From: Macrococcoides animalis
Lineage (GTDB): Bacteria; Bacillota; Bacilli; Staphylococcales; Staphylococcaceae
Reading direction: 5' to 3'
DNA: 64,000 nucleotides
Assembly (NCBI RefSeq): GCF_047425875.1
Contig: NZ_CP179727.1
Span: forward strand, 682,001-746,000
Shown here: in pieces, positions 1 to 8,772 of the stretch
How the letters are laid out: each line of letters begins with the position of its first letter
Position numbering within the stretch: position 1 is the first letter of the stretch
Made by a program: the position numbers and the translations under genes
The notes under the pieces: model-generated
What the model was told of the DNA's origin: nothing
What the model saw: the letters and a program-made list of their open reading frames with translations, nothing else
Databases searched by the model: none

Positions 1-154
1 CCCTACTTTTAGATAGTAAAATCCATAAAGTAAAACACTTATACCTAATAATATATAAAATATATAAAAATACTTATATATCTTAGAAGCTTTACCTACA
101 TCATTGATCCTTCTAGTTATTGCAGAGGAAATCGGAATAAATATTACTGTACCT
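1..154 (-). pseudogene. DUF805 paralogue fragment (C-terminal half)
   Basis: Directly behind the stop of the next DUF805 gene, the minus strand continues in another frame with a stretch reading PISSAITRRINDVGKASK and then two hydrophobic segments. It aligns with IMSSAMRRINDVGKDN of the neighbouring intact gene, so it is the second half of a DUF805 protein. No start codon, ribosome site or N-terminal half precedes it; the homology begins abruptly after the neighbour's stop. It runs off the left edge, so its 3' end is unseen. The best reading is a relic of a tandem duplication partly removed by deletion. A genuine gene starting late is less likely. Confidence 0.6.
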
Positions 155-622
155 TTATTTAAGGTTAGCTATATCTTTCTTATGAAAATAATTTGAAGGA
201 AGTAGTGCGTAAATAAAAAATATAATAATTACAACTGAAAAGAAAATTGTAGCTATTAACCCCGTATCCATTGATAAAAGTTCAAATTTCATTAAATATT
301 TAGCGAAAAATATCAAACAAATAATTCCGACTACTAATCTATACAGTCGTGCAGCATTTTTATAATAAAGATTGTCTTTACCAACATCATTAATTCGGCG
401 CATTGCCGATGACATAATAGGATAACCAATAATAAACAATAATAAAATGAGTATTGGTAGAAATATAATATTAAAATTTACTCTCTCTATCCATCTTAAA
501 GAGTAAATCAGTAAGAACAAAAGAGCTAAATTAATAAAAAATGGCATCCAAAACTGCAGTCTATTGTCTTTTTCTTCATTATCAAAAGTGAGTAACCAAA
601 ATCTTTTATATGTCTCCAACAT
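155..622 (-). CDS. DUF805 family membrane protein
   Basis: A 155-residue protein with four hydrophobic segments (about residues 27-43, 49-66, 92-108 and 121-142) and the family motif MRRINDVGK at about 72-80, which in DUF805 (YhaH-like) proteins follows a transmembrane helix. The usual N-terminal SRxEYW motif is degenerate here (DNRLQFWMP). The ATG follows a GAGGTGAAG ribosome site. The molecular function of the family is unknown. A truncated copy lies immediately downstream, and five more intact paralogues occur in this window. Confidence 0.8.
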   Translation of the reverse strand: MLETYKRFWLLTFDNEEKDNRLQFWMPFFINLALLFLLIYSLRWIERVNFNIIFLPILILLLFIIGYPIMSSAMRRINDVGKDNLYYKNAARLYRLVVGIICLIFFAKYLMKFELLSMDTGLIATIFFSVVIIIFFIYALLPSNYFHKKDIANLK

Positions 623-709
623 CTACTTCACCTCAGTTATTTATATTAACAATATTATACAACATCAATAAATAAAGGTAAATGTCATTGTCAGAAAAGA
701 CAGAAAAAA

Positions 710-727
710 GGCGTGCATACGCACGCC
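710..727 (-). terminator. Terminator of the ABC importer operon
   Basis: A perfect 7-bp GGCGTGC stem with an ATAC loop. Read on the minus strand it is followed by TTTTTT, just after the stop of the ATPase gene. Confidence 0.8.
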
Positions 728-738
728 CCATAGAAAAC

Positions 739-1779
739 TTACAAAATGACATTGCCATTCTCATGATCAAAAATTGTAATTTTAGCTTCGTCTATTCTAA
801 CATTAATTTTTTGACCAACTTCGAGTGGCAATTGTTGATTAAATTTCGCTACACATTTCTCACCATTGGCTAAGAAATTCACAATTGTTGTATCTCCTAA
901 CATCTCACTTGCTTCGACAACAATTTCATTTCCACTTGGATCTAATGTTATATGTTCAGGTCTAAACCCGACATCTACTTTCGTCGCTTTCGTACTATGG
1001 TTAAATGGATAACTAAAGTTTTCAAAGATTATTCTGCCTTCATGAATATCACCTGGCACAATATTCATCGCTGGGCTTCCCATGAAGTTTGCAACGAATT
1101 TATTTTTAGGGTGATTATATATCTCAAGTGGCGTACCGATTTGTTGTACATTCCCATCGTTTAATACCATAATACGGTCACTCATCGTCATCGCTTCTAC
1201 TTGGTCATGTGTTACATATATCATCGTCATTCCCAAACGTTGCTGTAACTGTCTAATTTCGACACGCATTTGTCCACGTAACTTCGCATCTAAGTTTGAT
1301 AATGGTTCATCCATTAAACATAACTTTGATTCACTCACAATCGCACGTGCAAGTGCGACCCTTTGACGTTGTCCACCAGATAAGTCTGCTGGTTTCTTCT
1401 TTAAGTACTCTTCTAATCCAACGATTCTTGCCGCTTCTAATAATCGACCTTCGCGTTCAGCTTTTGGTACTTTGCGCATTTCTAATGTGAAAAGTATATT
1501 TTTTTCTACCGTCATATGTGGATATAAGGCATAGTTTTGAAATACCATTGATAATTGACGATCTTTGGGTTCTAAATGATTCGCAAGTTCACCATCAATA
1601 AATAATTTACCTTCTGTAATCTCTTCTAATCCAGCAATCATTTTTAATAATGTACTTTTCCCGCAACCAGAAGGTCCAACAAGAACAAAAAATTCTCCTT
1701 GTTTTACTTCAAAATTAATATCGCGTAATACCCATTTATCATTGTTATAACGCTTATTAATATTTTCTACTTTAAGCAT
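739..1779 (-). CDS. ABC importer ATPase, UgpC/MsmK type
   Basis: A 346-residue ATPase that powers a carbohydrate or glycerophosphate importer from the cytoplasmic face. Visible are Walker A GPSGCGKST (35-43), signature LSGGQRQR (133-140), Walker B LCLMDEP (153-159) and a C-terminal regulatory TOBE/OB region (about 235-346), the arrangement of the MalK/UgpC/MsmK family. Its start overlaps the end of the HAD phosphatase gene, so it is the last gene of the operon. MsmK-type ATPases can serve several importers, but this one is encoded with its own permeases. The substrate cannot be read from this subunit. Confidence 0.92.
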   Translation of the reverse strand: MLKVENINKRYNNDKWVLRDINFEVKQGEFFVLVGPSGCGKSTLLKMIAGLEEITEGKLFIDGELANHLEPKDRQLSMVFQNYALYPHMTVEKNILFTLEMRKVPKAEREGRLLEAARIVGLEEYLKKKPADLSGGQRQRVALARAIVSESKLCLMDEPLSNLDAKLRGQMRVEIRQLQQRLGMTMIYVTHDQVEAMTMSDRIMVLNDGNVQQIGTPLEIYNHPKNKFVANFMGSPAMNIVPGDIHEGRIIFENFSYPFNHSTKATKVDVGFRPEHITLDPSGNEIVVEASEMLGDTTIVNFLANGEKCVAKFNQQLPLEVGQKINVRIDEAKITIFDHENGNVIL

Positions 1780-2494
1780 TTATATCGTCCTCCCATATAA
1801 GACGACCATTTTGAATAATTTTAGATATATCCTCTAAAATGATGTCTGCATTATATAAATCTGATACTTTACTTGTTCCACTTAATACACCAATACTTAG
1901 ACCTAAATCTGCGTTCTTGGCAAGTTGCATATCGATTGGTGTGTCTCCAACCATAATGAGTTCTTTTGTAGATAAGTTATATTTTTCAATAATATTATTT
2001 AATATTTTTTCATTTGGCTTTTGATACTCTGCAATATCACTTGTAATAATGTCATCGAATAATTTCAATATATTGAACTTTTCTAAGAAACTAACCGTAC
2101 TTAATCTGTCATCAGCAGTGACAATAGCAAGTTTGTATCCTGCCATTTTTATAGCATTTAATGTTGCCTGTGTGCCCTCAATAATTTGAAATTTATCTTC
2201 ATAAGCTTGACCTAAAGTATCCATATTAATTCTTGTCCATTCTGCAATATCCTGATTCGTATATTGTTTGAACACACGAATAATATCATTTGTCGTACCA
2301 CTAGAAAGGATACCTTCGGCATGAATTTTGTTATCTTTAACACCAAGTAAAGCTAACAATTCTTCTTGTTTAATGTCTGCAGCAAATGTATGAATAAACT
2401 TTTCTGTAATTTCGTATCCAATTTCAAGCCACACAGCATCAAACTTAAGTAACGTTCCATCTTTATCAAAGAGTACTAATTTATACTTCGACAT
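1772..2494 (-). CDS. HAD family phosphatase
   Basis: A 240-residue HAD-superfamily hydrolase with the nucleophile motif FDKDGTLL (9-16), a helical cap at about 20-90 and the acidic metal motif VGDTPIDM near residue 183, as in subfamily IA phosphatases of the phosphoglycolate type. It overlaps both neighbours (PHP hydrolase upstream, ATPase downstream) and is surely co-transcribed and translationally coupled. Together with the PHP protein it suggests that the imported compound is dephosphorylated in the cytoplasm. The exact phosphomonoester is unknown. Confidence 0.85.
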   Translation of the reverse strand: MSKYKLVLFDKDGTLLKFDAVWLEIGYEITEKFIHTFAADIKQEELLALLGVKDNKIHAEGILSSGTTNDIIRVFKQYTNQDIAEWTRINMDTLGQAYEDKFQIIEGTQATLNAIKMAGYKLAIVTADDRLSTVSFLEKFNILKLFDDIITSDIAEYQKPNEKILNNIIEKYNLSTKELIMVGDTPIDMQLAKNADLGLSIGVLSGTSKVSDLYNADIILEDISKIIQNGRLIWEDDINA

Positions 2495-3812
2495 GATACG
2501 TATCCCTTACGTCCTTGAAAGTTGTTGCAGTTCTTGGTAATGTTCCAAAATAGATTGGGTTCGTAAAACTGATGAGTTCTGATTCTGTTCTAATTTCAAA
2601 TCGAACAAAATCGTTCTCTTCAAGATGTATTGGTACGTTTACTTTATTATCAATAATTTTAAATGATTGATGATACGTTGAAGTGTAAACGTGTAACTCA
2701 CCATCCACTGTTTCTCCGTCTACTGAAAATACAATTTGCGATGGTATCTCACCCTCGAATTGCGAACCGAATATAGCCTGTTGTTCATTAATTAATACAT
2801 TCATAGCATTAACTTCAATAAATCTTGTTACAAATACATGTCCTGCTTTCAAACCTGCAAGTAACGTCTCTTTATCTAATTGTTCTAAATAAACATGCGT
2901 TGTAGGATCATTCAATGCATTTGTTCTATTATTATCTTTCTCATCAATTAAATGATGGAAGTCACTACCACCCACAGCTGATATTTTGTGTCCACACTTT
3001 AATGTGTGATGCCAGAAGTTCAATGCTTCTTCAGTTGCTTTAGGATTATCTTTATAACTTGGGTCATTCCATAATTCCATACAATCAATTTTGTCTAATA
3101 TTAATCCTTCATGTAACCAAGACCAAATCGTTAAGAAAGGATGGTTGACACTCACTAATGTACCTTTGTTGCGAAGATCATCCATTAAATGATGTGTCCC
3201 AACTAACGTTTCAATATCAAAAGGTTTATCGAACATATCATATTCATGTTTAACGTTTAATCCATTCCAATGTCCCGTGTTACCAGTAAATTCGACACCT
3301 GGTAATACGAGAACATCCGACTTTGGCCAGTAAGTTTGAAAAATATTATGATCAGTAATAAAGAAGAAATCAAGACCTACTGCTTCAGCATGTTGAATCA
3401 AATCTTCAGGTGATAAACTCCCATCAGAAAGAAACGTATGCGCATGTAAATCACCTTTATAATAACGTTTTTCTGTTGTAATAACTTCATTGCCTAATTC
3501 ATTAATATTTGGATAATCTATAGTATTCACTTCATTCTCAGTAAGCTCTGTAATTTCATAAGTAAGCGAAATCAAACTAAATTTATGCAATTCAATAACT
3601 TTTACAACTAAATCATCTTCAGTAATAGGTTTTGTGCCAAAACGTTTGTTATTTAACTCCACAACAAATGCTTTATCATAACTGATGTTCTGAAATACTA
3701 ATTGTTCATTTTGATAAATTCTAAAATAATACCAACTTGCACTATTAATTTCAAAAGCAATACGTGGTCTTTTAATCCCACGTATTGAAATTTTTTCAGT
3801 ATAGATTTGCAT
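2481..3812 (-). CDS. PHP-domain metallohydrolase, CehA/McbA-like
   Basis: A 443-residue protein with the metal-binding signature of the PHP superfamily: GDLHAHTFLSDGS (about 119-131), ITDHN (about 152), an internal NHPF, and GSDFHH (about 280). An N-terminal region of about 115 residues and a C-terminal beta-rich region flank the domain, as in CehA/McbA-type hydrolases. There is no signal peptide, so it acts in the cytoplasm. PHP enzymes commonly cleave phosphoesters, including phosphodiesters. Its place between the binding protein and a HAD phosphatase suggests it first opens an imported diester or ester. The activity is inferred from context. Confidence 0.82.
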   Translation of the reverse strand: MQIYTEKISIRGIKRPRIAFEINSASWYYFRIYQNEQLVFQNISYDKAFVVELNNKRFGTKPITEDDLVVKVIELHKFSLISLTYEITELTENEVNTIDYPNINELGNEVITTEKRYYKGDLHAHTFLSDGSLSPEDLIQHAEAVGLDFFFITDHNIFQTYWPKSDVLVLPGVEFTGNTGHWNGLNVKHEYDMFDKPFDIETLVGTHHLMDDLRNKGTLVSVNHPFLTIWSWLHEGLILDKIDCMELWNDPSYKDNPKATEEALNFWHHTLKCGHKISAVGGSDFHHLIDEKDNNRTNALNDPTTHVYLEQLDKETLLAGLKAGHVFVTRFIEVNAMNVLINEQQAIFGSQFEGEIPSQIVFSVDGETVDGELHVYTSTYHQSFKIIDNKVNVPIHLEENDFVRFEIRTESELISFTNPIYFGTLPRTATTFKDVRDTYHVEV

Positions 3813-3823
3813 CGAATTCTCCT

Positions 3824-5140
3824 CTATTTCGCGTTATCTAATGCAGCTTGTGCTTCTTTTTGTGCTTCGTTTAATACTTCTTCAGCACCTTTTCCTTCAA
3901 TCTCCATCTTGTCTGCAGCTTTTTTAATTGCATCGTAAATTTTACCGCCCGTTGGATCTATGAATGTCGATACTGCATTTTCTGCTTGTTCGATTGGTTT
4001 CAAGATTTGAGGGTTTTTCTTAGCAAATTCTTTAAATTTAGGGTCATCTTTCGCTGTTGTTCTAACCGCGATATAACCTGTGTTCATTGACCAATCTGCT
4101 GTATTTTCAGCTTTTTCGAAGTATTTAATAAATTCGAATGCTGCCGCTTTTTTCTTATCTTCTGTTTTCGCTGGGATTGCTAATTGTTGACTTGAAGCTG
4201 CTGGTGTTCCTTCTTTCCCATCAAACCCCGGTTGTTTAGCTGCCGCTAAAATCTTAAAGTCTAAGTCTCCTTGGTCACCCGAAGAGCCGATGTATCCAGC
4301 AGTCTTACCTTGAATCACATCATCAATTGTTTTATACCAATATTCCCAACCTTGTCCACCTGAATTTACTTTCATTAATTTATCTTTATTTAAACCTTTA
4401 TCAATAATTGACCATGCTTCAATCCACTCTTTAGAGTTAATCGTCACTTTCTTACCAGATTCATCGATAACTTTTCCACCATTAGAATACGCCATATCCA
4501 TTAAGTTATCTGGACCCCACATTGGATCCCAAGCATAGCGTTCAACTTTTCCGCCTTTTTTCTTAGCTAATTTCGGTAATGCTTTTTCGAATTCTTTCCA
4601 ATCTTTAAAGATATCTTCCGTTAATCCCGCTTCTTTCAAAGCATCTTTACGGTAATACATTAATTGTGTTGTTCCGTATGCAGGTAAAGTAAATTGTTTC
4701 TCTTCAACTTGACCATCTTTTAAGAATGTTTCAATAATATCCTTTGTTTCGTAGTCATCTTTTACATCAATGAATGGCTGTAAATCTGTTAATATCTTTT
4801 TCTTAGCCATAGCTTGACCTGTATCTGTTGTCGTTAAGATTAATGCTGGTGTCTTACCACTTGCCACTGCTGCTTGTAACTTCTTATATGTTTCATCATA
4901 GTCAGCTTGTTGCACACCTTTAATTACAACTTTATCTTGAGACTTATTGAATGAATCTATTTTTTTCTTCATGTTATCGCCTAGTTTACCTCCTAGACCA
5001 TACCAGAATTCGATTTCTACTTTTTCTCCGTCTTTAAGTTCTGCTACTTTACCGTTACCTTTTTCACCGCTTGTACCACAACCTGTTAACATCGTTGCTA
5101 ACATCACGCTTGAAAGACCTGCTAAGATTGACTTTTTCAT
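3824..5140 (-). CDS. ABC importer substrate-binding lipoprotein (UgpB-like)
   Basis: A 438-residue extracellular solute-binding protein of the family 1 type. It has a lipoprotein signal peptide with lipobox LTGC (lipidated Cys about residue 21), then a mature chain beginning with charged residues and the EIEFWYGLGG pattern typical of glycerol-3-phosphate, maltose and oligosaccharide binders. It would be anchored outside the membrane and deliver ligand to the two permeases encoded upstream. A good ribosome site (AGGGGAGC) precedes the ATG. Ligand identity is not visible; UgpB-like is the closest family impression. Confidence 0.9.
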   Translation of the reverse strand: MKKSILAGLSSVMLATMLTGCGTSGEKGNGKVAELKDGEKVEIEFWYGLGGKLGDNMKKKIDSFNKSQDKVVIKGVQQADYDETYKKLQAAVASGKTPALILTTTDTGQAMAKKKILTDLQPFIDVKDDYETKDIIETFLKDGQVEEKQFTLPAYGTTQLMYYRKDALKEAGLTEDIFKDWKEFEKALPKLAKKKGGKVERYAWDPMWGPDNLMDMAYSNGGKVIDESGKKVTINSKEWIEAWSIIDKGLNKDKLMKVNSGGQGWEYWYKTIDDVIQGKTAGYIGSSGDQGDLDFKILAAAKQPGFDGKEGTPAASSQQLAIPAKTEDKKKAAAFEFIKYFEKAENTADWSMNTGYIAVRTTAKDDPKFKEFAKKNPQILKPIEQAENAVSTFIDPTGGKIYDAIKKAADKMEIEGKGAEEVLNEAQKEAQAALDNAK

Positions 5141-5180
5141 TTTTAATTGCTCCCCTAATTTTAATTTTTAGTTTAAAAGT

Positions 5181-6005
5181 TTATTTAATTCCGTTATCTG
5201 AGATACCGTTAACAAAGTATTTTTGAATTGCAAAGAATAAAATCAATAAAGGTAATATTGTAAAAGTAGATGCTGCCATAACTTCTGGCCACTTCACACC
5301 ATATGCCCCGCCTTCAATAAAAAACTGTCTTAATCCATTTGTGATTAACATTTTTTCTTTGGATTGTAGTATTAATGATGGCCATAAATAACTGTTGTAG
5401 TTTTGTACGAAACTGATAAGTACAAACGTGATAAATGTCGGCTTTGTCAGTGGGAACATCACACGCCATAATATGTTCCAATGGCTTGCACCATCAATTC
5501 TTGCTGCTTGAATAACCTCTTTAGAGACTTGCATAAATGCTTGGCGGAATAAGAATACCCCGTATACACTTGCAGCAGATGAAATGATTAAACCTAAATG
5601 AGAATCAATCAAGTTCATCTTACTAAGTACGATGTAACTCGGAACGTATGTAGCAGCAGCTGGTAACATATATGTTCCCATAACAATCGAGAACATTGAA
5701 TTTTTACCTTTCCACTCCATTTGCGTTAATGCATAAGCGAAAAGTGCTGAAGTTACAGTTTGTAATAACACGATGGCAATTGAAGTATACGTACTATTAA
5801 AGATATACGTTGCAAAAGGTGCTGAATTAAATGCACTTGCAAAGTTTTGCCATTGTGGTGATTCAGGGAAAAGTACGAAAGGCACTTTAAAAATTTCATT
5901 TTTTGTTTTAAGAGCACTTAAGATCATCCACATAAATGGAAAGAACATGAGCAAACTACAAAATACTAATACAATATGTTTTGAGAGTAATGGTAAGATT
6001 TTCAT
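5181..6005 (-). CDS. ABC importer permease, UgpE/MalG type
   Basis: About 274 residues with six predicted membrane helices and the cytoplasmic EAA loop (QAARIDGASHWNILWRVMFP) that contacts the ATPase. It is the MalG/UgpE-type half of a carbohydrate-type importer. The ATG at 6003-6005 overlaps the stop of the other permease as ATGA, so I prefer it over an in-frame ATG 15 bases upstream that lies inside the preceding gene. It precedes the binding-protein gene in the same operon. Confidence 0.9.
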   Translation of the reverse strand: MKILPLLSKHIVLVFCSLLMFFPFMWMILSALKTKNEIFKVPFVLFPESPQWQNFASAFNSAPFATYIFNSTYTSIAIVLLQTVTSALFAYALTQMEWKGKNSMFSIVMGTYMLPAAATYVPSYIVLSKMNLIDSHLGLIISSAASVYGVFLFRQAFMQVSKEVIQAARIDGASHWNILWRVMFPLTKPTFITFVLISFVQNYNSYLWPSLILQSKEKMLITNGLRQFFIEGGAYGVKWPEVMAASTFTILPLLILFFAIQKYFVNGISDNGIK

Positions 6006-6889
6006 TGGTAATGCACCCACTTCTTCGCACCGTAGAATTGAATTGCTGATAATACGGCAGTGATAACAATTAGTATTGATGCAAGCGCTGTTGCTTTACC
6101 CATGTTATACTCTTCAAAAGCCATTTGATAATACATGTAAAGAATTGTACGCGTTGATCCTGCTGGACCACCTTGTGTTAATATTTGGAACTGGTCATAT
6201 GCCTGTAATGCATCAATCGCTAAAATTATCGTTAAAAAGAATGTTGTTGGTGAAATCATTGGTAATGTAATTCTTAACAACTGTTGGTATGCAGGTGTCC
6301 CATCAATCTTAGATGCTTGATATAATTCTTTAGGTACTTTCTTTAATGCATCTAGGTAGAAAATCATTGCCCAGCCGATACCTTTCCAAACTGTTACGAT
6401 AATCACTGCAACCATCGCCCAAGTAGAAGATTGTAACCAACCTGGTTGATATATATGCATCATGCCAAGTAATTGATTTAAGATACCGATTTTCGGTTCA
6501 AAAATCCAAGACCAAACAATCGAAACAGCGACCATTGGTGTGACCCATGGAGAAAATAACATCGTTCTATAGAACCCACCTAAATGTAGTTTCTTAACAA
6601 CTAATAGTGCAAATAACAAACCTAGAATAATCGTTGGAATTGTTGTACCTACCACAAAATAAAATGTGTTCCAAAGAACTTTGTAAAATTGATTATCCGA
6701 TAAAATCCCTGTGTAGTTATCAATACCGACAATTGAATAATCCTCGCTCATGAAATCCCAATCTGTAATACTAATGTAAATACTATAAAGCATCGGGAAA
6801 ATCCAAAATACTGTTAATGGAACTAAGCATGGCAATGTGAATAAAAGTAGTGTTAGAAACTTGTTTGATTTACGTTTTTTTGTTTGCAT
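6002..6889 (-). CDS. ABC importer permease, UgpA/MalF type
   Basis: A 295-residue inner permease with six helices and an EAA loop (YQASKIDGTPAYQQLLRITLP), the MalF/UgpA half of the importer. It is the first gene of the operon, with an AAAGGAG ribosome site and an AT-rich leader. It is separated from the deoR gene by a hairpin and probable promoter, so regulator and transporter can be transcribed independently. Repeated GTGTAAA words at 6945-6965 near its promoter are candidate DeoR sites. Confidence 0.9.
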   Translation of the reverse strand: MQTKKRKSNKFLTLLLFTLPCLVPLTVFWIFPMLYSIYISITDWDFMSEDYSIVGIDNYTGILSDNQFYKVLWNTFYFVVGTTIPTIILGLLFALLVVKKLHLGGFYRTMLFSPWVTPMVAVSIVWSWIFEPKIGILNQLLGMMHIYQPGWLQSSTWAMVAVIIVTVWKGIGWAMIFYLDALKKVPKELYQASKIDGTPAYQQLLRITLPMISPTTFFLTIILAIDALQAYDQFQILTQGGPAGSTRTILYMYYQMAFEEYNMGKATALASILIVITAVLSAIQFYGAKKWVHYQ

Positions 6890-6969
6890 GTTATTCTCCT
6901 TTCACTGCAAATATACAACTCTATTATGTATTTTCTGTATAGGAAGTGTAAATTATGTGTAAACACACA

Positions 6970-6996
6970 AAAACACACATTTACAATGTGTGTTTT
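6970..6996 (-). terminator. Hairpin between deoR and the ABC operon
   Basis: A perfect 12-bp stem (AAAACACACATT and its complement) with a 3-base loop and T-rich tails on both sides, 21 bases beyond the deoR stop. It can end deoR transcription. As it lies among repeated GTGTAAA/ACACA words, it could also be part of the operator. Confidence 0.6.
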
Positions 6997-7017
6997 AAGT
7001 AATTATATTTATTATCT

Positions 7018-7776
7018 TTACATTACATTAAAAAACTTTTTATAGCGTGATTTCGTTTCCTCATCAATTGTATTGTCCGTAATAATTGTGTTAACTTTGC
7101 TGAAACCATCAAACGGAATCAGTGACACTTGATCAAACTTACTATAATCTGCTACAACAACACTTTTTTTAGCACGATACATAAATGCAACTTTCACTTT
7201 CAATTCTTCATGCCCATAATCAGTGAAACCTTCATTGATATCAATGCCACTTAAACTCATGAAGAATAAATCAATATTATATTTCTCGATATGATCTATT
7301 GCAATATCTCCAATGATACAACGTTCTTGATTGTATAGAATACCACCAGGGATAATCACAGTAAAATTTGGTGCCTTTGCAACAATATCAATAATTGGAA
7401 TACTATTCGAAATAATCGTCAATTTATTAAATTTGCGTACTAGACGCCGCGCTATAGCAGTGTTCGTTGTGCTCACATCAAGCGCTATTGACATCCCCTC
7501 TCGCACAAGACTGCACGCTTTCTTTGCGATGATACGCTTTTCTTCAGCATACAAATTTTCACGCTCTATAAAGTTTTTTTCAATATCAGACTTCGCTTCT
7601 ATAAACTCAGCACCGCCGTGTACTCGCTTCAATTTACCAAGAAACTCTAACTTCTCGAAGTCACGCCTCACCGTTTCAAATGAAACATCTAATGCTTTTG
7701 CAGTATCTTTAGAGTTAATTTTCCTTTTATTTTTAAGGGTTTGTAGTATCCAGTCATAACGTTCATCAATTTTCAA
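7018..7776 (-). CDS. DeoR family transcriptional regulator
   Basis: A 252-residue repressor of the DeoR/GlpR family: an N-terminal winged helix-turn-helix (about 5-57; DTAKALDVSFETVRRDFEKLE) and a C-terminal sugar-phosphate sensing domain with an RpiA-like fold (about 75-230; DVSTTNTAIARRL and the GG-containing loops). Members respond to phosphorylated sugars or glycerol phosphate. The start is a TTG at 7774-7776, eight bases after AAGGGGGA; no ATG fits. It lies upstream of and parallel to the ABC/PHP/HAD operon and is its likely regulator. Confidence 0.88.
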   Translation of the reverse strand: MKIDERYDWILQTLKNKRKINSKDTAKALDVSFETVRRDFEKLEFLGKLKRVHGGAEFIEAKSDIEKNFIERENLYAEEKRIIAKKACSLVREGMSIALDVSTTNTAIARRLVRKFNKLTIISNSIPIIDIVAKAPNFTVIIPGGILYNQERCIIGDIAIDHIEKYNIDLFFMSLSGIDINEGFTDYGHEELKVKVAFMYRAKKSVVVADYSKFDQVSLIPFDGFSKVNTIITDNTIDEETKSRYKKFFNVM

Positions 7777-7866
7777 ACATAATCCCCCTTAATAAAATCC
7801 ATAATATACTAAATAGATTCCCACAAAATATGAGATTATTCAAATAATATCCACAAACACATAAAA

Positions 7867-7892
7867 AACACACTTCCAATATGAAGTGTGTT
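7867..7892 (-). terminator. Terminator after the Cof phosphatase
   Basis: A 10-bp stem AACACACTTC with a 6-base loop, followed on the minus strand by TTTTTTATG. It lies 11 bases after the phosphatase stop. Confidence 0.75.
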
Positions 7893-7902
7893 CATATGTT
7901 AA

Positions 7903-8712
7903 CTATTGAAAAATGCCTTCCAATACTTTCGCAATACCATCACTGTTATTATCATCTGTTACAATATCAGCAATCTGTTTTAGATCAGGATGTGCATTAC
8001 CCATCGCAACACCAATTCCCGCATCCCTTATCATTTCCATATCATTTAACTGATCTCCAAATGCAATTACGTTTTCCTTTTCAATCCCTGCACTTTTACA
8101 AATATGATCAAGTGCACTCGATTTATTCACACCAAACGCTGTAATTTCTAAATAAAATGGTGTAGAACGAATCGCTCCAAACTGTGATCCACAAATGGAT
8201 AGGATCTCTTCATTTACTTCATCGATACGCTTTGGGTCTGCTGTCAGTAATATTTTCATTGGGTCAAAATCTAACGTGTCATGTAAGTCATGTGTTAAAT
8301 TAAAATTTAATCCATGGTCACGATATTCATGAATCACATATTGATTATCTGCATCATTTGCATATAAATCGGTACCGTTATCAACGATATGAATTAAATT
8401 TAGATGCGCAATTTTACGCAAGAATTCTTTAGCATCACTTTGAGCTATCGACTGTTTATAAAGTACTTCATCCGTCTCAATATCAATCACCATCCCACCA
8501 TTGTATGCACCAATTAAGCCATGATGATGTTGTAAGTCTAGCTCCTCAATTTCAAATTTAAACCCCGTACGTGGACGACCAGAAACTAATGCCACTTTAA
8601 TGCCCACATCTTGTGCTTTCATTAATGCCTCTTTCGTTCCTAGTGTAATCGTTCGATTATCTGCAATTAAAGTACCATCACAATCTAATGCGATTAACTT
8701 AATCTCATTCAT
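7903..8712 (-). CDS. Cof-type HAD phosphatase
   Basis: A 269-residue HAD subfamily IIB hydrolase of the Cof/YidA group. Nucleophile motif LIALDCDGTL (6-15), SGRPR motif II (about 44-48) and the metal motif FGDQLNDMEM (about 217-226) are present, with a large cap between them. Such enzymes dephosphorylate sugar phosphates and related metabolites. It lies downstream of the glucosidase gene with a hairpin between, so it may be transcribed by read-through as part of the beta-glucoside operon, perhaps to relieve sugar-phosphate stress. Confidence 0.88.
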   Translation of the reverse strand: MNEIKLIALDCDGTLIADNRTITLGTKEALMKAQDVGIKVALVSGRPRTGFKFEIEELDLQHHHGLIGAYNGGMVIDIETDEVLYKQSIAQSDAKEFLRKIAHLNLIHIVDNGTDLYANDADNQYVIHEYRDHGLNFNLTHDLHDTLDFDPMKILLTADPKRIDEVNEEILSICGSQFGAIRSTPFYLEITAFGVNKSSALDHICKSAGIEKENVIAFGDQLNDMEMIRDAGIGVAMGNAHPDLKQIADIVTDDNNSDGIAKVLEGIFQ

Positions 8713-8733
8713 CAGTAGTCCTCCAATTCAAGA

Positions 8734-8763
8734 AAAGGATTTTGACATGTGTCAAAATCCTTT
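8734..8763 (-). terminator. Hairpin between glucosidase and Cof genes
   Basis: A near-perfect palindrome with arms AAAGGATTTTGACA and its complement, followed on the minus strand by TTTTC. The T run is short, so partial read-through into the phosphatase gene is likely. Confidence 0.65.
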
Positions 8764-8772
8764 AGTTTTATA

